A stretch of 64,000 bases of DNA from JACRBR01 sp964371355 (GTDB lineage: Bacteria > Chloroflexota > Dehalococcoidia > DSTF01 > JACRBR01), in NCBI GenBank assembly GCA_964371355.1, contig CAYJMG010000007.1:69778-133777 (forward strand). Direction: 5' to 3'. The translations under genes were made by a program, and so were the position numbers. Shown piece after piece: positions 32,487 through 42,700 of this stretch (its first letter is position 1; each line of letters begins with the position of its first letter). The notes under the pieces were generated by a model. That model had not been told where the DNA came from and did not search any database. It saw only the letters and a program-made list of their open reading frames with translations.

Positions 32487-33497
32487 CTACGCCAGCTTGC
32501 GCGTGATGAGCCGGGTGATCATCTCCGGGCGCATCTTCTTCTTCGACGCGTCCTCCTGGCCGTCGGAGAGGTAGTTGCCCTCGGTAAAGACGCGCATCGC
32601 GTTGTCGTGGCCGACGACGCGCTCCATCTTCGCGAACAGGCGGACGAAGGCGCCGGTCTTGTCGGCCAGTGAGGGGAACGCGGCGTGCTCCATGGCGGCG
32701 CGGCGCGCGTCGTAGTCATCGAGCAGGTAGGCCCCCGGCATGCCGAACTCCTTCAACGCCTCGATCACCATCGGCATGACACCGGGGTCGTGCGCGATGC
32801 AGGCGCGGATCCGTTCTTCGTAGAACATCTCGTGGCGCGTCTCGTCTTTCGCCAGCAGCCTCTCGATCTTCGCCAGCACCGGCTCCTTCGTGTGCCGGGC
32901 GTGGTTTCGGTAGAAGTCGGCCGTGATGAACTCCTGGATGGTGGTGTTCGCCACCACCTGGGGTGCCGTGTAGTGCATCGGTATGCCCCAGTTCTGGGAG
33001 CTGGCGTCGCGGATTTCCGCGACCTCTTCGTCGAGCGCCCGCCTGACGGATGACTCGATCTCCGCGATCCGTTCGGCGTCCTCGGGGTTCGTCGTGCAGG
33101 CAGCTTCGCGAGCCGCCAGCGCCGTGCGCACCTTCGCGATGTAGTCGCGGAGGGCGTAGTAGTGCTTCCACTCCTCGATCGCCCACATCATGATGAAGTC
33201 GCAGACGTCCTGGTCTTCCTTGAAGAAGGCGATCAGGTTCGCGACGTAGTCGGGGCTGTTGCTTTCAACGAGCATCGCCGATTCGGCGACGTACGCGTCC
33301 GCGGCGGTCATCGCGTCGATGTCGATCTCGCTCCAGTGGATGTCGAGGATCTCGGTCAGGTTCCACGACACGCGCTCGTGCGTCCGGAAGAAGGTGATGA
33401 CGTCGTCGGGACTGGGGATGGTGCGGTGGCCTGACGGGGGGAGGGAGGGCTGATCGCCGGTGAAGGGGAATGCGCCGGTCTTGTTCAGTTTCGACAA
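32487..33497 (-). CDS. Acyl-ACP desaturase (ferritin-like diiron)
   Basis: The 336-residue protein belongs to the soluble stearoyl-ACP desaturase family. Metal ligands are visible as Glu108-Glu109-x2-His112 (EEWKH) and Glu189, then Asp218-Glu219-Thr-Arg-His222 (DETRH). The segments FFRTHERVSWNLTEILDIHW and FITADFYRNHARHTKEPVLAK are conserved. It introduces a double bond into acyl chains on ACP using O2 and reduced ferredoxin, setting membrane fluidity under aerobic conditions. It stands alone between the lipoprotein and the VWA gene. Confidence 0.88.
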   Translation of the reverse strand: MSKLNKTGAFPFTGDQPSLPPSGHRTIPSPDDVITFFRTHERVSWNLTEILDIHWSEIDIDAMTAADAYVAESAMLVESNSPDYVANLIAFFKEDQDVCDFIMMWAIEEWKHYYALRDYIAKVRTALAAREAACTTNPEDAERIAEIESSVRRALDEEVAEIRDASSQNWGIPMHYTAPQVVANTTIQEFITADFYRNHARHTKEPVLAKIERLLAKDETRHEMFYEERIRACIAHDPGVMPMVIEALKEFGMPGAYLLDDYDARRAAMEHAAFPSLADKTGAFVRLFAKMERVVGHDNAMRVFTEGNYLSDGQEDASKKKMRPEMITRLITRKLA

Positions 33498-33669
33498 GAG
33501 AGTCTCCAGGAGGTGCGGGTGCGCGGCGACGCGTCATCGCCGAGCGCGAGGTGTGTACGGTCCCACGAGTCGGGGCATTTGTGGTGGATGGCGCACGCCG
33601 CAGCGTCGGCAAGCGCCGTGGCAACGAGAACGCGGATCGCTATCAGAGATGCGTGAGTGCGAATAATGC

Positions 33670-35925
33670 CTACTGTCCCCGGACGTCCTTGCGCTTGTTC
33701 TGCACGTAGTCGACAAGGATGTACTGTCCGAGCTTGTCCGGCGTAGTATAGAACACCCGGCCCTTGTTGATCTTGGCGACCTGGTTCACGAACTCCTTCA
33801 GGTAGTAGTTCCGGTCGAGCATGAATGTGTTGATCGTGATGCCTTTTTGGGTGGCCCGCTTCACTTCCTTGAGCGTCTCTCGAATGGTGATGGGGCTGGG
33901 CGGGTAGGCGAAGTAGGACCGTCCGCGCTCCAGGTGGGCCGTCGGCTCGCCGTCGCTGATCATGATGATCTGCTTGGTGCCGCTCTTGTGCTTCGCAAGC
34001 AGGTTCTGGGCCAGCATCAGCGCGTGGTGCATGTTCGTGCCCAGCACGGACTCATCCCAGCGCACATACGGAAGTTGCTCCGCCTTCAGCTCGCGCGCGT
34101 AGGCGCTGAAGCCGATGATGTACAGGCTGTCGCGCGTGAACTGGCTCCGGATCAGATTGTTCAGCGCGAGCGCCACCTTCTTCGCCGCCTGGAAGGAGCC
34201 GCGAAGGGCCATGGACCATGACAGGTCTACCATCATCACGGTCGCCGTCTGCGTGAGCTGCTCGGAGCGGTAGACCTCGAAGTCGTCCTTGTCGAGCCGC
34301 ACGGGCAGGGAAGCGCCCTCGCGCGCGAGCGAGTTCATGATGGTCTTGTCGAGCGCGAGGTGGAACGGGTCGCCGAACTCGTACTTCTTCGTGTCGTCCG
34401 TGCGCTCGCCGCCGCGGCCTCCGTCTCGGATCTCGTGCTTGCCGAACGAGTCGTTCTTGAGCTGTGAGTAGATCTCGCCCAGCGCCTTCTGGCCGATCTT
34501 CCGGGTGCCGCGTGGCGTCAGTTCGTAGCCGTTGCCCTTCTTCGTGATGTACCCGGCCTCCTCGAGGATCTCGAGGAACTTCTTGAGTTGGTCCAGCGTC
34601 TCGCCCGCCTCTTCGCCCAGCAACTCGCGCAGCTTGTCTTCGTCGATATCCTCGATGTCGCCGCCGTACTGGGTGCGCTCGAGTTGGCGTTCCAGGTCGT
34701 CCATGGACTGCATCTGGTCCATGAGGCGCATCGCCTGATTCAGGTCCATCTCCTCGTCGCCGCGGAACGGGTACTGGTTGCGCATGTCGCGCATCGGGGA
34801 GAGGAACTCCAGGTTCATCTGCAGCTCCGACAGCTCGGACTGCAGTTCCGGGTCGCCCACCTTGTCGGCCAGCAAGTCGCTGAGCTGCTGGCGCATGTCG
34901 CCGGGGAGGCTGTCGAGCAGGTTCTGCATCTGCGCCATCTGCCCCTGCATCCGCTCGACCAGCTCGTCCAGCGACTGGGGCGGGTTCGGGCCGAACAGGT
35001 CGCCGTACTTTTGCATGAAGCTTTCGAAGTCCGGCTCGTCGCCCGCCAGACGGTCGCTCAGCATCTGGTTCAGGTCTTTCACCATCTGCTTCATGCGCGC
35101 CATGTCTTCGGGCGACATGTTGGAGATCTGGTTGTACATGTCCTTGAAGAAGGTCTCGGTCATCGCCTTCTTCAGCATGTCCATCAGCTCGGTGAACTTG
35201 TGTTGAGCCTCCGGGTCCATGAACTCGTAGTTCTGCAGCTCCTTCACGGCGCCGGCCGGGTCTTCGGGCAGATTCGACAGGAAGTTCTTCTTACGGTCGG
35301 CGATGTTCTTCAGCATCTGGGCGAACTGGTCCTGGTCGCCGCCGGACGCAGACGAGGACGCCGGCTCTCCCTCGCCGGACTGCGGCGCCCCGCCCTGCCG
35401 CGAGGAGCTGTCGCCGGGTTGCTGCTGGCCGGCCTGTGGGGCTCCCTGCTGCTGTCCCGCCTGCGGTTGGCCCTGTTGCCGCTGTCCGGGCTGCGCCCCC
35501 TGGGCGCCGTCTCCGCCTTGCGCAGGCGGTCTCCCCGGCGGCTCTTCGGGGGGCGCCTGCGCTCCATCCTGTGGCTGGGCGCCGTCCTGCGGGCCGAGCG
35601 CCTCCTGCAGCCTTCGGTCGATCGTCCCGTGCTCCATGTCGAGGATTTCGTCGAGGCGCTTCTTGATGTCGTCCATCACCGACGAGAGGTTGAAGCGGTC
35701 GAGCGTGTTGCGCCGCTGCTGGCGGAGCTGCTGCAAGAGGTCACGCAGGCCTTGCAGCCGGTCACCCGTCTGGCCACGCATACCGCGTTGCAAGAGGTTG
35801 CGCATGGCGTGCTGGAGATCCCCGAAGTTCATCAGGTCGTCGGTGAGCGCCTCGAGGACCTCGTCGGGATCGAGAGGGGGGATCTCCTGGGTGCCGTCCC
35901 ATTCGCTGTACCGGAACGCGACCAT
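33670..35925 (-). CDS. VWA domain protein of the MoxR-associated type
   Basis: The product has 751 residues. The N-terminal half is helical and has a Gln/Gly/Pro-rich linker (about 110-195) and long coiled segments. The C-terminal VWA domain begins near residue 560 with the metal-site motif MMVDLSWSM, then TNMHHALMLAQ and MISDGEPT. With the upstream AAA+ gene it forms a MoxR/VWA or chelatase-like pair, which usually assembles a cofactor into a target enzyme or remodels a protein. A toxin-antitoxin-like pair separates the two genes here. No metal-chelatase substrate gene is nearby. Confidence 0.85.
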   Translation of the reverse strand: MVAFRYSEWDGTQEIPPLDPDEVLEALTDDLMNFGDLQHAMRNLLQRGMRGQTGDRLQGLRDLLQQLRQQRRNTLDRFNLSSVMDDIKKRLDEILDMEHGTIDRRLQEALGPQDGAQPQDGAQAPPEEPPGRPPAQGGDGAQGAQPGQRQQGQPQAGQQQGAPQAGQQQPGDSSSRQGGAPQSGEGEPASSSASGGDQDQFAQMLKNIADRKKNFLSNLPEDPAGAVKELQNYEFMDPEAQHKFTELMDMLKKAMTETFFKDMYNQISNMSPEDMARMKQMVKDLNQMLSDRLAGDEPDFESFMQKYGDLFGPNPPQSLDELVERMQGQMAQMQNLLDSLPGDMRQQLSDLLADKVGDPELQSELSELQMNLEFLSPMRDMRNQYPFRGDEEMDLNQAMRLMDQMQSMDDLERQLERTQYGGDIEDIDEDKLRELLGEEAGETLDQLKKFLEILEEAGYITKKGNGYELTPRGTRKIGQKALGEIYSQLKNDSFGKHEIRDGGRGGERTDDTKKYEFGDPFHLALDKTIMNSLAREGASLPVRLDKDDFEVYRSEQLTQTATVMMVDLSWSMALRGSFQAAKKVALALNNLIRSQFTRDSLYIIGFSAYARELKAEQLPYVRWDESVLGTNMHHALMLAQNLLAKHKSGTKQIIMISDGEPTAHLERGRSYFAYPPSPITIRETLKEVKRATQKGITINTFMLDRNYYLKEFVNQVAKINKGRVFYTTPDKLGQYILVDYVQNKRKDVRGQ

Positions 35926-35928
35926 GAT

Positions 35929-36336
35929 TCAATCACTCGTTTCTGGCCGAGAGCGATCTTCCTCCCAGCGGTTCTCTGAGTTTAGCCATATCCAAAGCCG
36001 CCCGCTCAAGCTCCCGGCGCTAAGCTTGGCGTGTAAGGCGGGTACCCATCGAGACCTCGGATAACTGCTCTCCGCAGCAGCCGTCAAGATCCCTGGATGT
36101 CCCTTGGGGACGACCCCTAGCGTCTGAAGGCTGGTCCACAGCCTATGCAGATACTGAAAGTCATTTCGGTTCCATGTGACGAGAATGCGGTCTTCGGCGA
36201 TGGATTCTCGAAAGTGCCAAGCGTCCGTTCTGGATATTCGCCCCTGATCTTCAACGACGGACACGACATCGTGTCCATGGGACCGAAGTCCCGGCGCGAG
36301 ATTCGCGAGATCCTCATCCAAGTAGAGTCGAGCCAT
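35929..36336 (-). CDS. DUF5615 PIN-like toxin
   Basis: The 135-residue protein has the DUF5615 PIN-like pattern: MARLYLDEDLANLAPGLRSH (Asp-Glu-Asp near the N-terminus), GHDVVSVVED, EDRILVTWNRNDF. PIN domains are metal-dependent RNases using clustered acidic residues. Its ATG lies 2 bases after the stop of the DUF433-like gene, and the pair follows the known DUF433/DUF5615 arrangement. The last 30 residues (WIWLNSENRWEEDRSRPETS) are an extra tail. Toxin activity is inferred from the family pairing only. Confidence 0.75.
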   Translation of the reverse strand: MARLYLDEDLANLAPGLRSHGHDVVSVVEDQGRISRTDAWHFRESIAEDRILVTWNRNDFQYLHRLWTSLQTLGVVPKGHPGILTAAAESSYPRSRWVPALHAKLSAGSLSGRLWIWLNSENRWEEDRSRPETSD

Positions 36337-36338
36337 GG

Positions 36339-36671
36339 TTAGGCGGGCTCGAGTTCTTGCTCGATTCGAGCGTCGATTTCCTCCGCATGGTCGGCGTAGA
36401 ATCGCCGCGCGGCCTCAATGTCCTCAGGGGTAAGCACCGAATCGTAGACACCGATCACACGCTTGCTGTCGTTGTTGAGTTCTTTGAGCCACCTCATCAC
36501 CATCCAGACTTTTATGCCTGCATCGCCAACGCGCACGTTGAGAGGGCTTGGATAGTCCGGTGGCGTGTACGTTCCTCTGACCCAAGCTTTGCCACGGCCG
36601 TGGCCCTCCCGCCAACCCGAACTTGTTTCGGGGGCCGCGTCGGGTTGGTAGTACGTGAATGTCTGTGTCAT
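36339..36671 (-). CDS. DUF433-like antitoxin
   Basis: From ATG 36671 the product is 110 residues. The C-terminal part VRVGDAGIKVWMVMRWLKEL, then VYDSVLTPEDIEAARRFYAD and HAEEIDARIEQ, matches DUF433, a DNA-binding-like domain that partners DUF5615 proteins. The N-terminal 50 residues (FTYYQPDAAPETSSGWREGH) are not typical. The same frame continues upstream into the AAA+ gene, but that is not coding sequence. It probably binds its own promoter and the toxin. Confidence 0.72.
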   Translation of the reverse strand: MTQTFTYYQPDAAPETSSGWREGHGRGKAWVRGTYTPPDYPSPLNVRVGDAGIKVWMVMRWLKELNNDSKRVIGVYDSVLTPEDIEAARRFYADHAEEIDARIEQELEPA

Positions 36672-36673
36672 CA

Positions 36674-38077
36674 CTACCCCCTGTACGCCACCTTGCCGGC
36701 GACGCGGTCCTTGTTCAGGCGCTTGTTCAGGTGGAGGCCCTCCAGCACGAACTCGATTGCGCTGGCCACGACGGCGGGGTTCTCGCCGGGATCCAGGGAC
36801 GATACCGCCCGGCTGAGGCCCTCGATGTCCTTCATCATGTCGACGTACTTCTGTGACGACAAGCTGTCCGCGACCTCGGCGGAGAGCCCGGCCTTGAAGC
36901 GCGTAACCACGTCCTCCAGGTCGACGACGTTGAAGTAGCGGTTGAAGACCGCCACCACCGCGCCCTGGACGAGCTTCTCGATGATCTGGTCTTCCTTGCC
37001 GTCCTCGACTGTCTCGAACTCCACCTTGCCGCTGATGGTAGGAATAATGAACGGCAGATCGCTGATGCGAGGCACAACGTCGTGCTCGCCCAGGCGGATA
37101 GCCCTGCGCATGGCGTTCGCCAGCAGGCTCTCGTAGTCGGCGATCGACGCGCGTACCGACACGCCGGAGCGCTGGTTCACGTCCGGGCTGCGGCGCGCCA
37201 GCCGCGTAATCTCGGCGACGATCTCCTTCATGTACATCGGCACCGTGACGGTGTAGTCCTCGTCGCCGAAGGCCGAACTCTCCTGCTCCATGATGTCGAT
37301 CTCGTGCTCGACCGAGCGGGGGTAGTGGGTGCGGATCTGGGCGCCGTAGCGGTCCTTCAGCGGCGTGATGATGCGGCCGCGGTTGGTGTAGTCCTCGGGA
37401 TTGGCGGAGGCGACGACTAACACGTCCAGGGGCATGCGGATGCGATACCCGCGGATCTGGACGTCGCGCTCCTCCATGATGTTCAGCAAGCCCACCTGGA
37501 TGCGCTCGGCGAGGTCCGGCAGTTCGTTGATGCAGAAGATGCCCCGGTTTGTCCGCGGAATGAGTCCGTAGTGAATGGTGAGTTCGTCCGACAGGTAGCG
37601 GCCTTCCGCCACCTTGATCGGGTCCACCTCGCCGATGAGGTCGGCAATGGTGATGTCCGGCGTCGCCAGCTTCTCGCCGTAGCGCTGGTCGCGCGTGATC
37701 CACTCGATCTCGAGGTTGTCGCCTTCTTGTTCGATCCGCATCCTGCTGGCGTGGGTGATCGGCTCGAAGGGGCTCTCGTTCAGCTCGCTCCCGGCGATCA
37801 CGGGCACGTAGTCGTCCAGCAGGCCGGTCAGCCCGCGAATCATCCGCGACTTCGCCTGGCCGCGCTCGCCCAGGAAGATGATGTCCTGACCGGAGAGGAT
37901 GGCGTTTTCGAGCTGCGGGACGACGGAGTCCTCGTACCCGTAGATGCCGTCGAACAGGGGCTGCCCCGCCCGGATGCGACCGATCAGGTTGCGGCGCATC
38001 TCCTCCTTGACCGAGGCGACCTTGTATCCGGATCGCTTCAGTTCGCCCAGTGTTCGTGGCTGGTTGTCCGTTGCCAT
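36674..38077 (-). CDS. AAA+ ATPase of the MoxR / magnesium-chelatase-like type
   Basis: Start ATG 38077 gives 467 residues. Walker A is GERGQAKS (70-77), Walker B region is GIFCINELPDL (179-189), and ARTNRG- and ANPEDYTNRG-type sensor segments follow. The C-terminal third is helical. Such ATPases act with VWA partners to insert cofactors or remodel proteins. The VWA gene lies 750 bp downstream on the same strand with the toxin-antitoxin-like pair between them; the stop is 3 bases from the antitoxin start, so transcription is probably shared. Confidence 0.87.
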   Translation of the reverse strand: MATDNQPRTLGELKRSGYKVASVKEEMRRNLIGRIRAGQPLFDGIYGYEDSVVPQLENAILSGQDIIFLGERGQAKSRMIRGLTGLLDDYVPVIAGSELNESPFEPITHASRMRIEQEGDNLEIEWITRDQRYGEKLATPDITIADLIGEVDPIKVAEGRYLSDELTIHYGLIPRTNRGIFCINELPDLAERIQVGLLNIMEERDVQIRGYRIRMPLDVLVVASANPEDYTNRGRIITPLKDRYGAQIRTHYPRSVEHEIDIMEQESSAFGDEDYTVTVPMYMKEIVAEITRLARRSPDVNQRSGVSVRASIADYESLLANAMRRAIRLGEHDVVPRISDLPFIIPTISGKVEFETVEDGKEDQIIEKLVQGAVVAVFNRYFNVVDLEDVVTRFKAGLSAEVADSLSSQKYVDMMKDIEGLSRAVSSLDPGENPAVVASAIEFVLEGLHLNKRLNKDRVAGKVAYRG

Positions 38078-38102
38078 GCGCTCCGATCCTTCCCGCTCTT
38101 CC

Positions 38103-39149
38103 TCAGTCCGGCCGCTCTCCCCCCGGTGCGCCCTCGAAGAATCGCGCCAACTCGTCACGGTCGAACACGGGGAAGGGTGTGTCGCCGGTTCCCATTATAA
38201 CCTCGACCGGCCCGGTCTCGACCGTGCCGATCCGGCGGAACGTTGACTGCTTATCAAGCTCTGTAACACGGCCGACGTCCGCCGCCGCCACGATCGCGAG
38301 CAGTGCGCCCGACGCCAATAGCCCCAGCGGGTCCAGGTCCAGCGCATCGCACACCAATGCCGTCTCCGCATGCACGCTCACCGCCTGTCCGTCGATGCGC
38401 AGCCTGTGGCCTGCCGCCGCGGCCATCTCCTGCAGAGCGGTCGCCAGCCCCCCCTCCGTCGGGTCGTGCATTAATCGTGGCCGGGTGACGGTGCGCAGGG
38501 CTGTCGCCGCCGCGACGACGCTGATGCCGGGTGTGTAGAGCAGGTCCCGCGCGCGCCGCACGTCTTCGGCCGAGAGTCCCGCCGCCAGCAGTGCGTCTGC
38601 CGCCTCGCGGGCGAGCAGCGCCGTGCCCTCGATCGCGATACCACGCGCGAGCACCACCGCGTCCCCGGGCTTGATCCCCTCGCCGGTGACGATCTCGTCT
38701 CGCATCGCCTCGCCCAGCATCGCTCCTACGACTATCGGGCGATCCAGGCCGATGGTGACCTCGGTGTGGCCCCCGATCAGCTCGATACCAAGCGCGTCGG
38801 TGGCGCGCAGGATCTGGTCGAAGATCGACGCCGGCAGGTCACCCGGCGCGCCCGGCGGCAGCAGCGCGGTCGCCATGAACCACGCGGGCCGCGCGCCCAT
38901 GCAGGCGATGTCGTTCGCGTTCACGTTGACGGCGTACCAGCCGATGTCCTCCGCCGCGAAGGTCACCGGATCCGTCTTCGCGACGAGCACGCGGCCGTTG
39001 CCGCCGCCGATGTCGCTGTTGGCGATGTCGATCACGGCCGCGTCGCGGCCAACTGCGGGGCCCAACAGCACGCGCGGGTCGCGGTGGGGGATCCGGGCGA
39101 GGAGCCCCGCGAGGACGTCGGGCGGCAGCTTGCCCGGTCGCAGCAGCAT
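38103..39149 (-). CDS. AIR-synthase/HypE/ThiL-like protein
   Basis: The 348-residue protein shows the PurM-like fold of AIR synthase, HypE and ThiL: GPAVGRDAAVIDI (metal/phosphate loop), LVAKTDPVTF, WYAVNVNANDIACMGARPAW, LIGGHTEVT and HDPTEGGLATALQEMA. Members bind ATP at a dimer interface and phosphorylate or dehydrate a substrate. It is not clear which reaction applies; no hydrogenase-maturation genes are near. The ATG overlaps the stop of the SRPBCC gene by one base (TGATG). Confidence 0.78.
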   Translation of the reverse strand: MLLRPGKLPPDVLAGLLARIPHRDPRVLLGPAVGRDAAVIDIANSDIGGGNGRVLVAKTDPVTFAAEDIGWYAVNVNANDIACMGARPAWFMATALLPPGAPGDLPASIFDQILRATDALGIELIGGHTEVTIGLDRPIVVGAMLGEAMRDEIVTGEGIKPGDAVVLARGIAIEGTALLAREAADALLAAGLSAEDVRRARDLLYTPGISVVAAATALRTVTRPRLMHDPTEGGLATALQEMAAAAGHRLRIDGQAVSVHAETALVCDALDLDPLGLLASGALLAIVAAADVGRVTELDKQSTFRRIGTVETGPVEVIMGTGDTPFPVFDRDELARFFEGAPGGERPD

Positions 39150-39616
39150 CAGGGCAGCCCGCGGCAGCGTTGGATGACGTGGTCCGTGAACGCATCGACC
39201 AGCCGGGGCAGCATGCGCCGGGCGCTGAGGCCCAGCGTCGTGCCCACGAAGAAGTCGCCCATCAGGCCGTAGCCCTCGGCCCCGATCTCGACCTCGAGCG
39301 TGCAGCCCTCGGGCTCGTCCAGCAGCCCGAACTGCAGGTGGGCGGCCTGCACCTGGGCCGAGATGGGCGCGTTGGTCCCGTCGAAGTGGCAAACGAGGAG
39401 TTCGGACTCCTTCCAGTCGACGATCCGCCAGCGAGCCCAGCGCTGCCTGTCGTCGTGGGCCAATAGCCGCGCGCCGGGGCCCGGCGCATGCCCGTTCTCG
39501 AGCCGCAGCGTCTCCATATTGGGGAACCAGCGGGGCCACGACGGGAAGTCCGTTAACACGCCCCAGATGAGCGTCGCGGGAGCATCATAGGCCTGGGAGG
39601 TGAAGTAGGACGCCAT
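39149..39616 (-). CDS. SRPBCC (START-like) family protein
   Basis: ATG 39616 gives 155 residues. YDAPATLIWGVLTDFPSWPR and WFPNMETLRLENG, GPGARLLAHDD, and GLMGDFFVGTTLGLSARRML follow the START/SRPBCC ligand-binding fold, which encloses hydrophobic compounds. It overlaps the AIR-synthase-like gene by one base and should be coupled to it. A longer reading to 39748 crosses the divergent promoter region and is not supported. Confidence 0.78.
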   Translation of the reverse strand: MASYFTSQAYDAPATLIWGVLTDFPSWPRWFPNMETLRLENGHAPGPGARLLAHDDRQRWARWRIVDWKESELLVCHFDGTNAPISAQVQAAHLQFGLLDEPEGCTLEVEIGAEGYGLMGDFFVGTTLGLSARRMLPRLVDAFTDHVIQRCRGLP

Positions 39617-39673
39617 GTGACGGACAGGATACACCCGGCGTTGCATTCGATCGGACGCGTGGCGCGGCGTATA

Positions 39674-39679
39674 TATACT
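39674..39679 (+). promoter_or_regulatory. Putative -10 element before the glycosyltransferase fusion
   Basis: TATACT lies in an AT-rich pocket (TATATATACTT) within otherwise GC-rich sequence, 35 bases before the ATG at 39715. No convincing -35 hexamer is seen at the correct distance. Confidence 0.4.
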
Positions 39680-39714
39680 TGGCGCCGAAGGACGGAGCGC
39701 ACCATGGGAGGCCG

Positions 39715-42700
39715 ATGCAGTCGGCGACCGGCAACACCTTGACCGCACGAGCCCGCCCTTTGTCGCGCCTGTGGAGCGGCCTCTATTCGTTGTTGCCGGC
39801 GTTGCTCGCGTTCTCCGGCCTCGCCGTCGCGCTCCTCACGCAGTTCCTGCTTACGGACCTCAAGGGTACGGTCGACCGCCCGGCGTACGGCTTCTTGCTG
39901 GCCGTCGCACTGTTCGCCGCGTCCGCGCTGGTCCTGTGGTCGCGCGCGAAAGTCGGCGAGGGGCCGGGCCAGGATCAGCCGTTCGAGTTGCCGCGATCGT
40001 GGGAGATCGGCCTCGTCGCCGCGGTGTTCCTGCTGGCGGCGTTCTTCCGGTCCTGGCACTTCCTCTCGTTCCCGCCGGGCCTCTGGTACGACGAGGCGGT
40101 CAATGGCACCGACGCGTTCAGCATCATGGACCGCGACCACCTGACGGTCTGGCGCAGCTCGAATTTCGGCCACTCGACGATCTTCTTCTACCTGCTGATC
40201 GCCTCCTTCAAGCTGTTTGGTTACACGCTCTTCGCCATGCGGCTCGTGCCGGCGGTCGCGGGCATGGCCGCTGTTGTCGGCTTCTACTTCCTCGCGCGCT
40301 GGCTCGTGGGGCCCGTCCCTGCCATCGTCGCTGCGGCACTGCTGGCGGTCTCACGGTGGGCCGTGACCTTCAGCCGCATCTCGTGGGAGGCGTCGCTCCA
40401 GCCGCTGTTCGAGATCATGGCGGTGTACTTCCTGGTGCGCGGCCTGGAGAAGCGCACGAACTACGTCTACTTCTTCCTGGCCGGTGGATCGCTGGCCGCG
40501 GGCATCTACACGTACCTTGCGTTCCGCTTCGTGCCCTTCGTGCTGCTGTTCTTCCTGCTGTACATCGCGGTCACGCAATGGCGCCTCCTGTGGAAGAACC
40601 GCATCGGCCTCGTCGTGTACGCGGTCTCGTTCTTGATCGTGATCGCGCCGCTGGGGCAGTTCGCGCTGCGAAACCAGGACCTGTTCCTGGCGCGCACGCG
40701 CGACATCAACGTCTTCAAGGAAGTCGACGAGAAGGACAGTTACGAGCCGCTGCGCCATAACTTCCGCTCATCGATCGAGATGATGAACGTGAAGGGCGAC
40801 CTGAACGGCCGCCACAACTTGCCCGGCGCGCCGATGCTGGACGAGATCTCCGGCGCGCTGTTCGTGCTCGGGTTCGGCGTTTCGTGCTGGTCGCTCTTGA
40901 GCTGGCGAAGGGCAACGGTGGCCGGCTGGTACGTCCTCGCGCTGGTGCCCGGCGCCTTCACGATCTCGCTGGAGAACCCCAGCGCCATCCGTGGCGTGGG
41001 GGCCATCCCGCCCCTGTACCTGCTCGTGGGCCTGGCGATCGCTACCGTGTATGCGCCGCTCCAGCGCTCCCGTCGCGGGTTATGGGTCTTCGGCGCGGCT
41101 GCGTTGACGATCGTCGGGGGCGCCGCGGCCATCAACTACTACGACCTCTATCACCGTCAGGCGAAGGACCTTCGCGTGTACGAGGCGTTCTCGCCGGAAT
41201 ATACGCAGGTCGGGCGGATCGTCGCCGACCGCGCGGACAACGAGCGCGTCATCGTCTCGCGCCAGTTCTCCGGGCACCAGGCGGTCGCCGTCCTCACCCG
41301 CGGCAAGCAGTTCGACCACTATTCCGTCGCGAAGCATCTGGTGCTGCCGTCCGGCGATCGCGATGCCCTCCTGATCCTCGATGTGGAGCAGTTCGGCATG
41401 CTCCCCACGCTTCGAACGCTGTACCCCAACCTCCAGCAGCACGACTACGTGGACCCCTACGACCGCGTGTTCTTCACGCGCATTACGATCCCGCAGGCCG
41501 ATATCGAGCAGCTCCACGAATTGACCTTGCGGACGGGGCCGGACAGCACGACCGCGCGCCTGGACCGCGAGTGGACTGAGCAGGACCTTGCATCGGGGCC
41601 GGTGGACGCGACCTGGGAGGGGTACCTCTGGATCCCCGAGCCCGTGACGGGGTCCTTCGTCCTGCAGGTACCCGGCGGCAGTGCCTCCCTCATGATCGAC
41701 GGCGTGCCCCTGGCGCTCGACGGCGCCGGCCGTACGGCCCCCACGGAGGTCGCGCTGGGCGAACACCGTGTCGTGATCGGCGCGCGCATCACCCAGCCGG
41801 GCATCGTGCAGGCGCACTTCAGCGAGCCCGCGGTCGCCATCGACCAACTCGCTGACGCGCTCTACAACAAGAGCGCCGGCGACCGCGGATTCCTGGTGGT
41901 CTATCGGGAGGGGACGGACTTCTCCGCTCCGGTGGCGTCCCAGGGCCGCGTGCCGTTTCCCGTGCCCGTGCCGATCTTGCCGCGAAGCAACGCGATCGAA
42001 TACGTCGGGATCATGACCCTGGCGCAGGAAGGCGAGTACGGGTTCGGGCTGACCGGCAAGTCGTCGACCCAGCTCTTCATCGATGGCGAGCTAGTCGTCG
42101 ACAACGGCGGCGGCCACGGCCGCAGCCACGTCGAGTCGAAGATCGAGCTAGCAGCCGGCCCCCACACCATCTCGATCCAGTACGCGACGGCCGAAGAGGC
42201 GAACTGGGTCGCCGCTTACCGGGGCCCCGGCGCTGAGTGGAAGAACATCGAGACGGCCGACGTGACCTACCCCGCCGGCCCCTACCGCCCGCCGGCGACG
42301 GTGACGATCGAGACCGACCCATCGTGGCCGAGCAAGACCTTCTCCGAGCTGGAGAGAGCGTCGTCCGTCGTGCGGCTTGCCGGCGCGGAGACGGCCGCCG
42401 CCGGCAAGGGCCGGGTCGTCATCTTCGACGATGCGGGCCAGGTTGTACGCAGCTTCGAGGTCGCGGGGGCATCCGATATCGTCGACGTGGATCTCACGGC
42501 CGATGGCCGGCTCGTCGTGCTTGATGCAGCCTCCCGTTCGCTCTACCTCGTCGATCCCGCGTCCGGCGCGACGGAGGCCGTGGCGGGCGAGTTCGCTTCG
42601 GCGGCGGGCTTCGGGATCTATGACGACAAGGCGTACGTGGCGTCGCCCAGCGGCGGCGGCGTCTACGTCGTCCCGCTTGCAGGTGGAGAGACCCCGCAAC

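Noticed and set aside
36339..37703. A 454-residue protein extending the DUF433-like antitoxin upstream
   Set aside because: The extension is the wrong frame of the AAA+ ATPase gene and is low-complexity Arg/Pro/His sequence. The ATG at 36671 fits the family.
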